Assembly: GCF_008017455.1 (NCBI RefSeq) | Contig: NZ_VRTY01000014.1 | Coordinates: 20,325 to 84,324 of the forward strand | DNA: 64,000 nucleotides | Direction: 5' to 3' | Origin: Pontibacter qinzhouensis | GTDB lineage: Bacteria; Bacteroidota; Bacteroidia; Cytophagales; Hymenobacteraceae | Part shown: in pieces, positions 43,471 to 52,972 of the stretch | How the letters are laid out: each line of letters opens with the position of its first letter | Numbering within the stretch: position 1 is the first letter of the stretch | Made by a program: the position numbers and the translations under genes | The notes under the pieces: generated by a model | What the model was told of the DNA's origin: nothing | Seen by the model: the letters and a program-made list of their open reading frames with translations, nothing else | Database searches by the model: none

Positions 43471-44214
43471 TTAAAGCTCCTGGGCTGTTGGCCTGAAAAG
43501 GATCTCATTGATGTCGACCTCTTCAGGCTGGCTAATGGCAAAAGCAATCAGCCGGGCAAATGCATCAGGGGTAACTCCCACTTGCCCTACATAATCCTGA
43601 TTTGCTTCCTGGATATCTTTTTCGCTAATATGTTCGAGAAGCTCAGTTTTGACGGCACCTGGCGAGATGATGGTGGTGCGGATGTTGTAAGGCTTCATTT
43701 CCTGCCGCAGGCCCTCAGACAAGGCACGCACACCAAATTTGGTTGCTGAGTAAACCGCGGAGCCAGAAAAAAGCTTATGCCCAGCTACGGAAGAGACATT
43801 AATGATATGACCGGACTTCTGCTGCTTCATATAAGGGAGCGCGGCGGCAATACCATAGAGCACCCCCTTTAGGTTCACATCGATCATTTGATCCCACTCC
43901 TCCACATTCAGGCGCTCCAATGGGGAGAGCGGCATAACGCCAGCGTTGTTGAGAACCACGTCCACTCGGCTAAACTGCTCAACAGCAGCAGCAACTAATC
44001 GTTGTACCTGCTCACGCTGTGCAACGTCTGTAGTTACAGCAATGGCTCTACCGCCATTCTTGTTGATTTCCTCCGCTAACAACTGTATGCGATCTGCTCG
44101 CCTGGCACCGAGCGCTACGGCTGCCCCCTGTGCGGAAAAGTGACGGGCCGTTTCTTCGCCCAGCCCACTGCTTGCCCCGGTTATGACGACTACTTTTCCT
44201 TCGATATTACTCAT
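43471..44214 (-). CDS. Short-chain dehydrogenase/reductase
   Basis: The 247-aa Rossmann enzyme has TGASSGLG (residues 13-20) for the dinucleotide, NNAG (89-92) and the catalytic S-Y-K set (SS at 141-142, Y155, K159 in YSATK). Classical SDRs with ARR after the second strand often prefer NADP(H). The substrate is unknown; similar genes are annotated as general oxidoreductases. It lies between the cupin gene and a truncated GH13 gene. Confidence 0.9.
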   Translation of the reverse strand: MSNIEGKVVVITGASSGLGEETARHFSAQGAAVALGARRADRIQLLAEEINKNGGRAIAVTTDVAQREQVQRLVAAAVEQFSRVDVVLNNAGVMPLSPLERLNVEEWDQMIDVNLKGVLYGIAAALPYMKQQKSGHIINVSSVAGHKLFSGSAVYSATKFGVRALSEGLRQEMKPYNIRTTIISPGAVKTELLEHISEKDIQEANQDYVGQVGVTPDAFARLIAFAISQPEEVDINEILFRPTAQEL

Positions 44215-44252
44215 GCCTAAAATATGTTTTTGATTTAAATAATTTGGTTTAG

Positions 44253-44909
44253 TTAGATGCAGCCCTTGTCTAAGCGGGCTGCATCTACAAACTTCTTTAG
44301 GTCTTGTGGAGAACCGTAGGATGATTCAGGAGCAAAGAACGAGGCAGGATTATAACCCCAGGAGCGGTCCATGGCATACTCCTGTACCGGAAGTGGCTCG
44401 ATGCAGTTAAAGCCTAATTCTTTGATGTAGGAAAACTTGCTTTCTACATCATGAAAGCTTGCCCAACCCTTATTGAATTGGTCATTGCGTCCGGCGAAAG
44501 AGCCAATATGAAATTGATAAATGATGTAGTTTTCGAATCGAGGGGTTTCAAACGGTGTCCAGGGAAATATATCAGCACCCTGCACGACACATCCGTTTCG
44601 ATTACTGGGGTCCTTCCTGGTTAGCTCTGAACTGACAACGTCACGTGCCGCTGGATCAAGGTGCTCCATTTCGCGCCCATCATTGTGCTCAATCTTATAC
44701 CGGTACAACTGCCGTGCTTCAACGCCTGAAACAGTAGCACTCCAGTAATCCCCATTCTTACTGAGTTCCTGTTCAATTATTGTATCATCTACTTCCCAAT
44801 GTGGCCCATCCTGAACTACAACCGACACCTTATTAGCATGCGGCGCCCAGACCCTGAAAAAGTAACCCTGCGGGGTGTACCATGCTCCAATTCTGTCATT
44901 TAAGTCCAT
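44253..44909 (-). pseudogene. Truncated GH13 (branching-enzyme or isoamylase-like) gene
   Basis: The 218-aa product has a CBM48-type N-terminal domain (YFFRVWAPHANKVSVV) and the first strands of a GH13 barrel ([44 protein letters not shown]), then stops just after FVDAA, where full enzymes continue with the catalytic barrel. The last residues (RLDKGCI) look like a frameshifted end. The catalytic Asp and Glu are absent, so it cannot work as a glycosidase. Confidence 0.8.
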
Positions 44910-45741
44910 ACTGCCTTTCTATAGTTAAGAGCTAACGAAACAACATTATACCTTTTAAATAGTCCTGTACAGCTTCCTTCGAAATGTGTTGGAAACGGCA
45001 GAAGCAGTGTTATAAACACTTTTACACTAGCAAGTAAGGTAGAGCTGCGAGGGAAGGAAATCAATACTGTTTTTTCAGTATTTTTAAACATAATTTTTTC
45101 GGCCCTTAATTATTCTATATAAAAAATTTATGTTAAACAAGAAGGGGCTGCATCAAGAATGAGGCAACTTGCGGTGTGGCATATGCTGTGTAAAATATAA
45201 GAGAGCCTTTAACTAGCGTAAAAGGCATCTACAAGGCGATAAAGACTATGGAAAATAACTATATACGAATTGTCTTATAATTTACCTTATGTTAAGTAAG
45301 GAGTGCTTTATGCTTGTTGCCTACTATGGAAAGCTCCTCTTAGATCAGCCTGAACTGTGCCAGCTTGCCGCTCACAGGTTTCCTGGTGTGGTAGTATAAA
45401 GTAAAAAGAAGAAACCGAAGAAAGCTTCATCTATCAAAGATTACCACCGGAAAAGCCCTACATAAGCCCAAAGAAGACGGAGCTACATCTGTATAATTTT
45501 TAGCAGATTAAACTATTGTCTCTTTGTAAGCAGAATTCATAACCAAAGCACACAACTATTGAAAACCTATATGAAGACTTGACTGTCATTTTAGGGTTTT
45601 ACCATTCATGTCAGGATTAAGAGCTGCTACAAACCAATAGCCTATAGATAATTTGAAGTTCTTCCTGATACTTCCCCTGGAAAGCTGCACCATACTAAAG
45701 AGCATCAACTGCAAGCATCTCGCAAGCCATGAGCTGCACCT
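44910..45741. other. Long gap with no recognised feature
   Basis: About 830 bp with scattered short frames and no protein-like stretch, promoter box or strong hairpin that I could support. It may be decayed DNA. Confidence 0.4.
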
Positions 45742-46941
45742 TTACACGGCCCCTCCGGTATGCGAGTAGCGTACAGGCACTTTGCGTTTTTGCATCAACT
45801 TATCTGTTTTGTTGTTCTTTAGTCTCCATATGAAAAAGCCTGATACGGCCAGCAGACCAGGCATCATACCGAAGAAACAGTAAATAAGCTTTACTGCAGG
45901 GCCGGCATAGTCGCCGAAGTGCAGCGGCTTGAACACCAGCAGCATGCGTTCGTTCCAGGGCTTGTCTCGGGCAAGATTTACGGCCTTCACCCCGCCGGAA
46001 CTTAGGTCCACCTGTATGTAACTAGAGGTAGACCCGTAGTATGCGGGATCTGATTTGTGTCTTCCGAGGATGGAGAACGCCCCGCCTGCGAAGCGGAGGT
46101 AATTGATTTCAAATTCCGGATACTCCCCTCTTACTTGCTCAAGCACAGCGTCCACGGACATTATTCCTGATGGAGCATCCTCTGCGGCACCAGCACTGGC
46201 AGGGACAAGAGCGCTTTGTACAATGGTAAAAGCAATCCAGCTACCGGTAACACTTAGAAGTAGGTTAAATACCAAGCTCCACACCCCAATTACCCGGTGC
46301 AGACTGGAGAAAAAAGAGCGGCTGCTTTTAAAGGAAACGCGCTGCCGGAAAGAAAGTACCTTCCAAATGGACCTGCGGTAAAGGATAGAGCCGGTGATAG
46401 AGAGCAAGATCAGGGACAGTCCGCCCAGCAGCACTAGTATTTTTCCCGGTGTGCCGGAGAGCAGGTTGTAGTGAAGATCAAGTAGTACATGCACCAGGCG
46501 CTTGTCCGCACGCGCCACGGTTGCCAGTGCTTTCCCTGTTTGTGGGTGCACAAAAATCCATTTACGGATGCCATCTTTCCTGATCTCATACTTCAGTGCC
46601 TGGTTCGGGTCTTTAGGAAGCTCCGGCACCCGAATGTCACTGCCAGGGTAAGCCTGCAGGATCCGCTTTATGGAGTTGTCTATCCTAAGGCCGGCAGCAG
46701 GTGCCTCCAAAGTGGAGTGGCTGGCGAATTGTGCATGGTCAATCTCATGATGGAATACCAGCACCGATCCCGTGATACTTGAGATCAACAGGAAGATTCC
46801 TGCCAACAGCCCCAGCCAATGATGGATGGAGAAAGTCCTTTTCACCCGCTTCTTCAAAATCTTAGTTTGTATCCTGTTTCCTACAGGCAGCTTTCGCAAG
46901 GCTATCTTCCGAAAGCTGCCTGTCCTGCTATAATGATGCAT
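45742..46941 (-). CDS. PepSY-associated membrane protein (siderophore-iron reductase-like)
   Basis: The 399-aa protein has a basic N-terminus, four main membrane spans (HHWLGLLAGIFLLISSITGS near residue 40 and others) and PepSY-type periplasmic domains (HPQTGKALATVARADKRL, with His near membrane edges in HHEIDHAQF and LLDLHYNLLSG). Such proteins often accompany TonB siderophore receptors and are proposed to reduce or release the iron. It is divergent from the TonB receptor at 47073, and both share an A+T-rich control region with two Fur-like sites. Confidence 0.85.
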   Translation of the reverse strand: MHHYSRTGSFRKIALRKLPVGNRIQTKILKKRVKRTFSIHHWLGLLAGIFLLISSITGSVLVFHHEIDHAQFASHSTLEAPAAGLRIDNSIKRILQAYPGSDIRVPELPKDPNQALKYEIRKDGIRKWIFVHPQTGKALATVARADKRLVHVLLDLHYNLLSGTPGKILVLLGGLSLILLSITGSILYRRSIWKVLSFRQRVSFKSSRSFFSSLHRVIGVWSLVFNLLLSVTGSWIAFTIVQSALVPASAGAAEDAPSGIMSVDAVLEQVRGEYPEFEINYLRFAGGAFSILGRHKSDPAYYGSTSSYIQVDLSSGGVKAVNLARDKPWNERMLLVFKPLHFGDYAGPAVKLIYCFFGMMPGLLAVSGFFIWRLKNNKTDKLMQKRKVPVRYSHTGGAV

Positions 46942-46977
46942 TGCAAATCTATGCGGGAATCACCTAATGTCAAAGCT

Positions 46978-46998
46978 TATTTAAAATTAATCTAAATA
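46978..46998. promoter_or_regulatory. Fur-like operator 1
   Basis: TATTTA-N9-TAAATA, with the spacer AAATTAATC. The dyad extends to AGCTTATTTA/TAAATAAGCT. It lies upstream of the TonB receptor promoter and near the PepSY gene start. The same half-sites and spacing recur at 47045. Confidence 0.55.
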
Positions 46999-47003
46999 AG
47001 CTC

Positions 47004-47033
47004 TTGCCTTTTTGTTTTTCAGCCTTACTTTTG
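47004..47033 (+). promoter_or_regulatory. Bacteroidota-type promoter of the TonB receptor gene
   Basis: TTG at 47004-47006 and TACTTTTG at 47026-47033 are separated by 19 bp. The element lies between the two Fur-like sites. Confidence 0.65.
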
Positions 47034-47044
47034 TCCAACCAACG

Positions 47045-47065
47045 TATTTATAATTATTCTAAATA
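47045..47065. promoter_or_regulatory. Fur-like operator 2
   Basis: TATTTA-N9-TAAATA with spacer TAATTATTC, the same half-sites and spacing as at 46978. It lies just downstream of the predicted transcription start, where a bound repressor would block the promoter. Confidence 0.55.
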
Positions 47066-47072
47066 ATAACTG

Positions 47073-49433
47073 ATGAAAAAACTTTTACCACTGCTGGCCA
47101 TGTGCATGTTGCTGTCGGCCAGTGCATTTTCCCAAACGGGCAGCATAAGGGGAACAGTACTTGATACAGAGAATCAGCCTGTGTCCTTCAGCAGCGTGTT
47201 CCTCAAAGGCACCAACACAGGCACTACCACCAATGAGAAAGGAGCCTTTAATCTGGAGCGGGTGAATGCCGGAGAACACAGACTTATAGTTTCAGCCATA
47301 GGTTTTGAGCAGAAAGTCATAGCAGTTACGGTAAATGCAGGAGAGACCCAAACGGTGCAGGTAAGCCTTTCGCCAAGCCAGCAGGGGTTGAACGAGGTGG
47401 TGATCTCCGCCAGCCGCACCCCAGAAACCATTGACCAAGTCCCCTCCTCCATTACCGTGCTTTCCCGAAAAGCCATTGAGGAAGACCTGATGGTAAGCAC
47501 GAACATCATAGATATTCTCAGCAACAAAGTGCCAGGCCTTGCGCCAAGCACAGGCACCAGCAGCAACTGGGGCCAGACACTTCGTGGCCGTGCCATGCTG
47601 GTCATGATCGACGGGGTGCCGCAATCAACTCCCCTTCGTAACGGCGCCGTGGATATGCGTGCACTGGATCCGGATGCCATTGAGCAGGTCGAGGTAATAA
47701 AAGGAGCCACCGCCATTTACGGAAACGGTGCAGCGGGTGGTCTTATCAACTACATCACCAGAACGCCGCGTCAGCAAAAGCCTCTTAGCGCCCGCACTTC
47801 GCTGGGCATGACAGGTTCACTGGTGGATGCTGACAACAGCATTGGCGCCAGGGTAAGCCAGATGTTCTACGGCAAGACAGGCAAGTTCGACTATGTGCTG
47901 AGCGGTGCCTATGAGCAGAGCGGTGAGTGGAAGGATGCCGAGGGGGATGTGCTTCCTCCGGACTATGGCCTGGGCGAGACCGATTCTTACAACGGCTTTG
48001 TAAAGCTTGGCTATGACTTTACCCCCTTTAACCGTGTGCAGCTGACCTACAACTACTACAGCAGTGAGCAGAAGACGAACTATGTGCCGCAGTACGGGAA
48101 CTACCAGAACAGGCAAAAAAGCACAGCCGTGCTGGGCGAAACGCTTGGTGTGCCGCAGGGCGTGCGCTCCAACCACAACCTGCACCTGCGCTTCTCCGGG
48201 GAGCAAGCCTTCCTCAGCAGCCGCTACGAGGCAGACGCTTACTTCCAGTCAGTGGACAACGTGTTTTTCTGGTCTCCTAATTTTGAGTTCGGCGGGCAGT
48301 CCCTGGTCTCCTCTGTAAAAAAGGGGGCAAGAGGCTTGCTCACCACGCCTTACAAAATCAGTGCTTCTGTTGAGGGAGATGTGACCTATGGCCTTGATGT
48401 ATTGAATGACATTACTTCTCAACCGCTGGTGGACGGCCGCATATGGGTGCCGGAGATGAACATGCTCAACGTCGCGCCTTTTGTGCAGCTGAAGACTGCC
48501 ATTGCCGAAGACCTGATCTTTAAAGGCGGATTTAGAGCCGAGAAAGTAAATATTGAGGTAGAAGACTACACCACGCTCAGAACAGTAAACCCTACCACAG
48601 GAGAGATCGACAACCCGGGCTTTGCGGTAAAGGGCGGTGAGCTGGGCTACAATGCCTACCTTTTCAACGCCGGGTTGCGGTACAACAAATTTGAGTTGTT
48701 CACGCCGTACGCCAGCTTCTCCCAAGGCTTTTCTGTGGCCGATATTGGAGTGATGCTACGCTCGGCGAGAGTAGACGATATCAGCAAGATCAGCACCGAG
48801 GCCATCGTGATCAACAACTATGAGGCAGGCTTTGTGAGCAAGTTCCGCAAGCTGAGGTTTGAGGGAGTGGGCTTTGTCAGCACCTCCGAACTGGGGGCAA
48901 GCGGCCAGTACAAAGACGGTGTGTTCGTGGTCATGCGCACACCGGAGAAAATCTACGGAGTTGAGGCGACTGCCGACGTTTCTCTGCTGGATAACCTGAG
49001 TTTTGGTGCTACCTATTCTTTTGTAGAAGGAAAGATGGATGTGAATCAGAACGACAAGTTTAGTGATGCAGGGGATGTTTACCTGGGCGGTGAGCGCATC
49101 TCGGCTCCTAAATACACGGCCTACCTTCGTTATGCGCTGTTTGAAAACAAGCTTGGTTTCAACCTGCAGTACACGGGCATCGGCGCCAGAGACCGGTTTG
49201 AGCTGAATGAGAAGGGAACTTATAATTTCTATCAGGGGCCTGTGGAACCTTACCAACTGGTGAACCTGTCTGCCAGCTACAAAATGAGCAAGAACACTAC
49301 GTTCAATATAGGCGTGGAGAACCTGTTTAACGAAGATTACTTCCCTGCGCGCTCGCAGTGGTTCACTTCCCCGACCCTGTACACAAAAGGCAAGGGGGCA
49401 GCCTTCAACGTATCAATGGTGGTAGAGCTGTAG
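47073..49433 (+). CDS. TonB-dependent siderophore receptor
   Basis: The 786-aa outer-membrane receptor has a signal peptide (cut near residue 20), a CarboxypepD_reg-like domain (GSIRGTVLDTENQPVSFSSV), a plug (EVVISASRTPETIDQVPSSI, RGRAMLVMIDGVP, EVIKGATAIYGNGAAGG) and a 22-strand barrel ending in a Leu-terminated strand (AAFNVSMVVEL). It belongs to the siderophore/catecholate type rather than SusC. The gene is divergent from a PepSY reductase-like gene, so together they should take up and release siderophore iron under low-iron control. Confidence 0.92.
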   Translation: MKKLLPLLAMCMLLSASAFSQTGSIRGTVLDTENQPVSFSSVFLKGTNTGTTTNEKGAFNLERVNAGEHRLIVSAIGFEQKVIAVTVNAGETQTVQVSLSPSQQGLNEVVISASRTPETIDQVPSSITVLSRKAIEEDLMVSTNIIDILSNKVPGLAPSTGTSSNWGQTLRGRAMLVMIDGVPQSTPLRNGAVDMRALDPDAIEQVEVIKGATAIYGNGAAGGLINYITRTPRQQKPLSARTSLGMTGSLVDADNSIGARVSQMFYGKTGKFDYVLSGAYEQSGEWKDAEGDVLPPDYGLGETDSYNGFVKLGYDFTPFNRVQLTYNYYSSEQKTNYVPQYGNYQNRQKSTAVLGETLGVPQGVRSNHNLHLRFSGEQAFLSSRYEADAYFQSVDNVFFWSPNFEFGGQSLVSSVKKGARGLLTTPYKISASVEGDVTYGLDVLNDITSQPLVDGRIWVPEMNMLNVAPFVQLKTAIAEDLIFKGGFRAEKVNIEVEDYTTLRTVNPTTGEIDNPGFAVKGGELGYNAYLFNAGLRYNKFELFTPYASFSQGFSVADIGVMLRSARVDDISKISTEAIVINNYEAGFVSKFRKLRFEGVGFVSTSELGASGQYKDGVFVVMRTPEKIYGVEATADVSLLDNLSFGATYSFVEGKMDVNQNDKFSDAGDVYLGGERISAPKYTAYLRYALFENKLGFNLQYTGIGARDRFELNEKGTYNFYQGPVEPYQLVNLSASYKMSKNTTFNIGVENLFNEDYFPARSQWFTSPTLYTKGKGAAFNVSMVVEL

Positions 49434-49456
49434 AGCAGGTACTAAGACAAACAGGC

Positions 49457-49484
49457 AGCAGCGCCCCAAGTACTGGGCGCTGCT
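49457..49484 (+). terminator. Intrinsic terminator after TonB receptor
   Basis: AGCAGCGCCC and GGGCGCTGCT (49457-49466, 49475-49484) form a 10-bp G+C-rich stem with an 8-nt loop. There is little U-run. Confidence 0.65.
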
Positions 49485-49577
49485 TATACTGGCAAGCCTG
49501 AAGAGGCAATGCAATGCTGCCCGTGCCCCTCATGACCACAGTGGATTAGAATGCACCAATAAAAGTAACTAAGCTTT

Positions 49578-49895
49578 ATGTGTGATACCCGGACGCTCAG
49601 TAGCAAAAACAACACCTACATCAGCCATTGCGTAGGCTGCAGGTCCGTCAGCCTTTGGCATAACAACCTTATTGTAAGCTTCACTCCTGAACAGTTTTTC
49701 GCCTTCAGCAACCTCATCCGCAGGTACAGCTTTGCTGATGGTGCCATGCCATTTCCGGATGAGCTGGAGCGTATCATGATACGCCTACCCCATAAGGATT
49801 TCACGATGGCTTTTACCGAAGCGGAATGGGTGAATCTAGGTGAGGTTGTTGAGGAGGCACTGTACATGCGCCAGATTTACGAGATGCTGGAGTAG
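49578..49895 (+). CDS. DUF6686 family protein
   Basis: The 105-aa protein starts MCDTRTLSSKNNTYISHCVG and contains a Cys-pair region (CVGC) and conserved helical parts (FTPEQFFAFSNLIRRYSF, HKDFTMAFTEAEWVNLGEVV). It resembles the DUF6686 family of Bacteroidota. The function is unknown; it is often found near iron or TonB genes in my experience, but that is not evidence here. Confidence 0.75.
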   Translation: MCDTRTLSSKNNTYISHCVGCRSVSLWHNNLIVSFTPEQFFAFSNLIRRYSFADGAMPFPDELERIMIRLPHKDFTMAFTEAEWVNLGEVVEEALYMRQIYEMLE

Positions 49896-50247
49896 ATGCA
49901 GCATTTGTTAGCAAAGCGGGTTTCTCTAATCATGCTTTTACACCATGCACGTTTGAATGGCTTCTGATCAAGTATATGCACCCCTCTAACTATGGAAATG
50001 TTATTCTGGCTATCGGCGTGCCAGCCATTTGCGTTAGCTGAAAAAGTAGCAGCAGTCCTTCTGAGCTTTGCCGAAGATTTCTGATGCCAATACAGGGAAG
50101 ACCAACCGGCATAAAAGCCAGCCGGTTCTATTAGTAGATTGCCCCTTAATTTACCGAAATCGCCATTTCAAAAGAAAAACAGAATATTACTTCCTTCCTG
50201 AATACTCTAGAGCCGTTATCAGAGGAAGAACGGTTGTTTGAAATTTA
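49896..50247. other. Gap before the AbiE operon
   Basis: No coding remnant was recognised; the operator and promoter of the AbiE genes begin at 50248. Confidence 0.4.
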
Positions 50248-50283
50248 TTATGTCAAGTTTAATAACAAAAAAACTTGACATAA
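50248..50283. promoter_or_regulatory. Inverted-repeat operator of the AbiE operon
   Basis: TTATGTCAAGTTT and AAACTTGACATAA (50248-50260, 50271-50283) are perfect 13-bp arms around a 10-bp spacer. The right arm overlaps the -33 box of the promoter. AbiEi antitoxins repress their operons by binding such repeats. Confidence 0.7.
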
Positions 50284-50306
50284 TGGAGAGAGGAGGGCTA
50301 CCTTTG
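50275..50306 (+). promoter_or_regulatory. Bacteroidota-type promoter of the AbiE operon
   Basis: TTG at 50275-50277 and TACCTTTG at 50299-50306 have 21-bp spacing. Transcription would begin near 50312, downstream of the first possible start codons (50238, 50283), which selects ATG 50337. Confidence 0.7.
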
Positions 50307-50336
50307 CGGGAACAATATGGTGAAGAACAAACAGCT

Positions 50337-51062
50337 ATGAGCATCATGCAGCAAGTCCGGGAAAGAATTGAACAGGCCCATCCCGGTCAGCTGTTGACTT
50401 ATGCTGATTTTCAGGTAAATGATAGCCAACTGGAGGCCCTGGCAGCGGCGCTCAGCCGCCTGGCCAGGCAAGGGGTGATCAACCGACTGGCAAAAGGCCG
50501 CTACTACAAGCCGAAGGAAACTGTTTTCGGGAAAGTAAGACCATCCGAAAAAGAGATCATTAAGAGCCTGAGCACTTCCAAGGGCAAAGTCAAAGGGTAC
50601 GAGAGCGGTTTGGGGCTATACAACCAGCTGGGTCTGACCACGCAGGTTCCCCGGGAGGTGACGCTGACGACCCGCAAGCAACGCCGGGTGGCGAACGTCG
50701 GGAAAACCAAAATCCGTTATGTTCAGAGCCCTACCAACTTCAAGGAGTCTGACATTGACAAGCTTCAAGTCCTGGACGCACTGCGCGGTTACAAGAAGAT
50801 CCCGGACCGCAACAGCGAAAAGACGATCCTCATTCTGCTGGAGTATATCAGAAAATTAGCCGAAGGCGATATGGATCGGCTCATGGAGTTGGCGCTGGAC
50901 TACAACCCCGCTACCCGTGCCCTACTGGGAGCCCTGTTGGAGCAGCTGGGCTATGCACAGGTGGCGGATAGGCTAAGGCAGTCGCTCAACCCGCTGACTA
51001 AATACAAACTGGGCATTAGCGAGAGCATTTTGCCCAACAGAAGAGACTGGAATATCATATGA
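50337..51062 (+). CDS. AbiEi/DUF6088-type antitoxin
   Basis: From ATG 50337 the protein is 241 aa. The N-terminal winged helix (LARQGVINRLAKGRYYKPKE) is the DNA-binding part; the C-terminal part (KGYESGLGLYNQLGLTTQVP, KIRYVQSPTNFKESDIDKLQ) matches type IV antitoxins that repress the operon and counter the AbiEii nucleotidyltransferase. The stop overlaps the toxin start by 4 bp. The start is deduced from the promoter; the open frame reaches to 50238 but that part overlaps the operator. Confidence 0.85.
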   Translation: MSIMQQVRERIEQAHPGQLLTYADFQVNDSQLEALAAALSRLARQGVINRLAKGRYYKPKETVFGKVRPSEKEIIKSLSTSKGKVKGYESGLGLYNQLGLTTQVPREVTLTTRKQRRVANVGKTKIRYVQSPTNFKESDIDKLQVLDALRGYKKIPDRNSEKTILILLEYIRKLAEGDMDRLMELALDYNPATRALLGALLEQLGYAQVADRLRQSLNPLTKYKLGISESILPNRRDWNII

Positions 51063-52033
51063 ACCTGCACCAAAACCCGGAGGTGTTTCGGGACGCTATT
51101 ACGGCCACAGCAGAGGCCCTGCAGATCAGGGATGTGTATGTGGAGAAGGATTACTGGGTGACGCTGGTGCTCTATAGGCTGGCCCACTCCCCCTACGTGG
51201 AGCAGGCCATCTTCAAGGGCGGTACCTCCCTATCCAAAGCCTATAACCTGATCGAGCGCTTTTCAGAGGACATCGATCTGGCTATTAACGCGCTCGAAGG
51301 CATGACTAACAACCAGGTCATGCAGCTGATCCGCAAAATCTCAAAAGAGATCACAAAGGACATGGTTGAGGTAAATGATCCGCACCGAGCCAGCAAAGGC
51401 TCCCGCTTCCGCAAAACGCTGCATGAATACGGAGCCACTGTGCAGGGAGACTACGGTCAGGCAACCGACAAGATTCTGGTGGAAATCAATTCCTTTGCCA
51501 GCCCTAATCCACACCAGCTGATGCCAATCAAGACCTACATCAGCCAGTTTATGGCTCAGCGCGGCTTGCTGGACCTAATCAGGCAGTACGGCCTGGCTCC
51601 TTTCGAGGTGAACGTGGTCAGCCTGGAGCGCACCTTCACAGAGAAAGTACTCGCCTTGGTGCGGGCCTCTTATGCTGAGAACCCCATAGATGAGCTGGGT
51701 AGTAAAATCCGCCATGTCTACGACCTGCACGCCATGCTGAAAGCACCTGCAGTAGTCTCCTTTCTGCACAGCGAGGACTTCTTCCAAATGATCAAGGCCG
51801 TGCAGGCCGATGATGCCCGCAACAGCGAGTTCCAGGGGGACTGGGCTCTGCATCCGCTGGATGCCTGCCTGCTGTTTGCCGATGTGGGCAGAGCCTGGAA
51901 AACATTAAACTCTGCTTACCAGCAGGAATTCCGTTCCCTCGTGTATGGCACGCTGCCTGACCCAGAGGAGATAATTGCCGTCTTGGGAACGGTCGCTGCA
52001 CGCCTCCAGGTATTTGGAGGCAGGAAGAGTTAA
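51059..52033 (+). CDS. AbiEii-type nucleotidyltransferase toxin
   Basis: The 324-aa protein carries the nucleotidyltransferase signature FKGGTSLSKAYNLIERFSED followed by IDLAI (GGTSLSK at 54-60 and the DxD acids at 71 and 73). AbiEii-type toxins add nucleotides to RNA targets and cause abortive infection or plasmid stabilisation. It overlaps the antitoxin gene by ATGA. A hairpin follows the stop. It is motif-complete and likely active. Confidence 0.9.
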   Translation: MNLHQNPEVFRDAITATAEALQIRDVYVEKDYWVTLVLYRLAHSPYVEQAIFKGGTSLSKAYNLIERFSEDIDLAINALEGMTNNQVMQLIRKISKEITKDMVEVNDPHRASKGSRFRKTLHEYGATVQGDYGQATDKILVEINSFASPNPHQLMPIKTYISQFMAQRGLLDLIRQYGLAPFEVNVVSLERTFTEKVLALVRASYAENPIDELGSKIRHVYDLHAMLKAPAVVSFLHSEDFFQMIKAVQADDARNSEFQGDWALHPLDACLLFADVGRAWKTLNSAYQQEFRSLVYGTLPDPEEIIAVLGTVAARLQVFGGRKS

Positions 52034-52062
52034 GTCAGATAGGTAGCATTGACTTAGTGTAA

Positions 52063-52087
52063 TTAGTCCCACAAGCTGTGGGATTAA
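52063..52087 (+). terminator. Hairpin after the AbiE operon
   Basis: TTAGTCCCACA and TGTGGGATTAA (52063-52073, 52077-52087) pair with one G-U across a 3-nt loop. There is no clear U-run; probable terminator. Confidence 0.55.
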
Positions 52088-52189
52088 CTGCTCCTCAAAC
52101 TATAGAACTAAATAATAAGAAATCGCACAGGCCGTGCACAGCCACTTTTCCTGGTAATACTCCGCTATATCTCACCGGCTATTGGCTGG

Positions 52190-52400
52190 CTTCGAAGGTA
52201 AGGAAGTGGTTTCCCACCTGTATAAGCGTAGGTTTTCTTATCAGTCTGCTTCCCTTCTTTGTATCCTGAGATTTCCAATTCCATGGCGGCCGGCAGAGTC
52301 TTCACCGTCGAGAAACCATAGGTCTGGGTATGAAACTCCGTGACGCCCTCGCCTCATAGGAATAGTTCTCCTCTGTCAGGTGTTCCTGCTCCTACTCCTA
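52190..52400 (-). pseudogene. Weak coding remnant, unrecognised
   Basis: On the minus strand two frames read protein-like text: EQEHLTEENYSYE, then after a frame change VTEFHTQTYGFSTVKTLPAA and MELEISGYKEGKQTDKK. I do not recognise the family, and stops flank both parts. It lies in the otherwise empty 52088-52972 gap, which also holds two IS3-end relics. Confidence 0.3.
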
Positions 52401-52594
52401 CTCTCTTGCCCTCCGCCCTGTTATAAATGCTTGTGATACGCTTTGGAAGTAAAGCTGCTCGACTGTATCACCAACTCATCTCATTAATCAAAATACCAGT
52501 TTGATTTGTGAGACGGCAATTCGGGACCCACTATACACAGATCTTGCATATTGCTTACAAGCATCGCTAAAACGGTCGTTTTACGGGACAACTG

Positions 52595-52660
52595 CTGTCA
52601 ACTTATTTCTGTACAACTTAAAGCTTAATTGGTCTTCTCCTGAAATAGGTTGACAAAAGT
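52595..52660. repeat. Two IS3-type ends back to back, no element between
   Basis: CTGTCAACTTATTTCTGTAC at 52595-52614 (continuing to 52618) matches the right end of the IS3 element at 56631-58099, and AGGTTGACAAAAGT at 52647-52660 matches its left end. They face outward with only 28 bp between them. They look like the scars of two lost or recombined IS3 copies. Confidence 0.5.
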
Positions 52661-52972
52661 TATTCCGCCAAACGGCAGCTTTCTGGGACGGATAATTGAG
52701 GTTTTACCGGCGGATAATTAGATAGCTTCTCCAGGGTAAATAGCACCTGACCCTCTCCGGAGCGGACCATAGACTACGTATATTGATATCTTTACTTTCA
52801 GTATTAAAATGGGGCTCTGAATAGCTGCAGGACTGATGCTGCAAGGAGCAGAGAGTACCTGAAAATATCTTCCAGTAGGTCATTGTAATTCCAATGCTCT
52901 GATGGTATATTTCACAAAAACACATCGGACCTATAGCAACAGTGCCTTAGTCGGCAACAACAAAAAAGCAAG

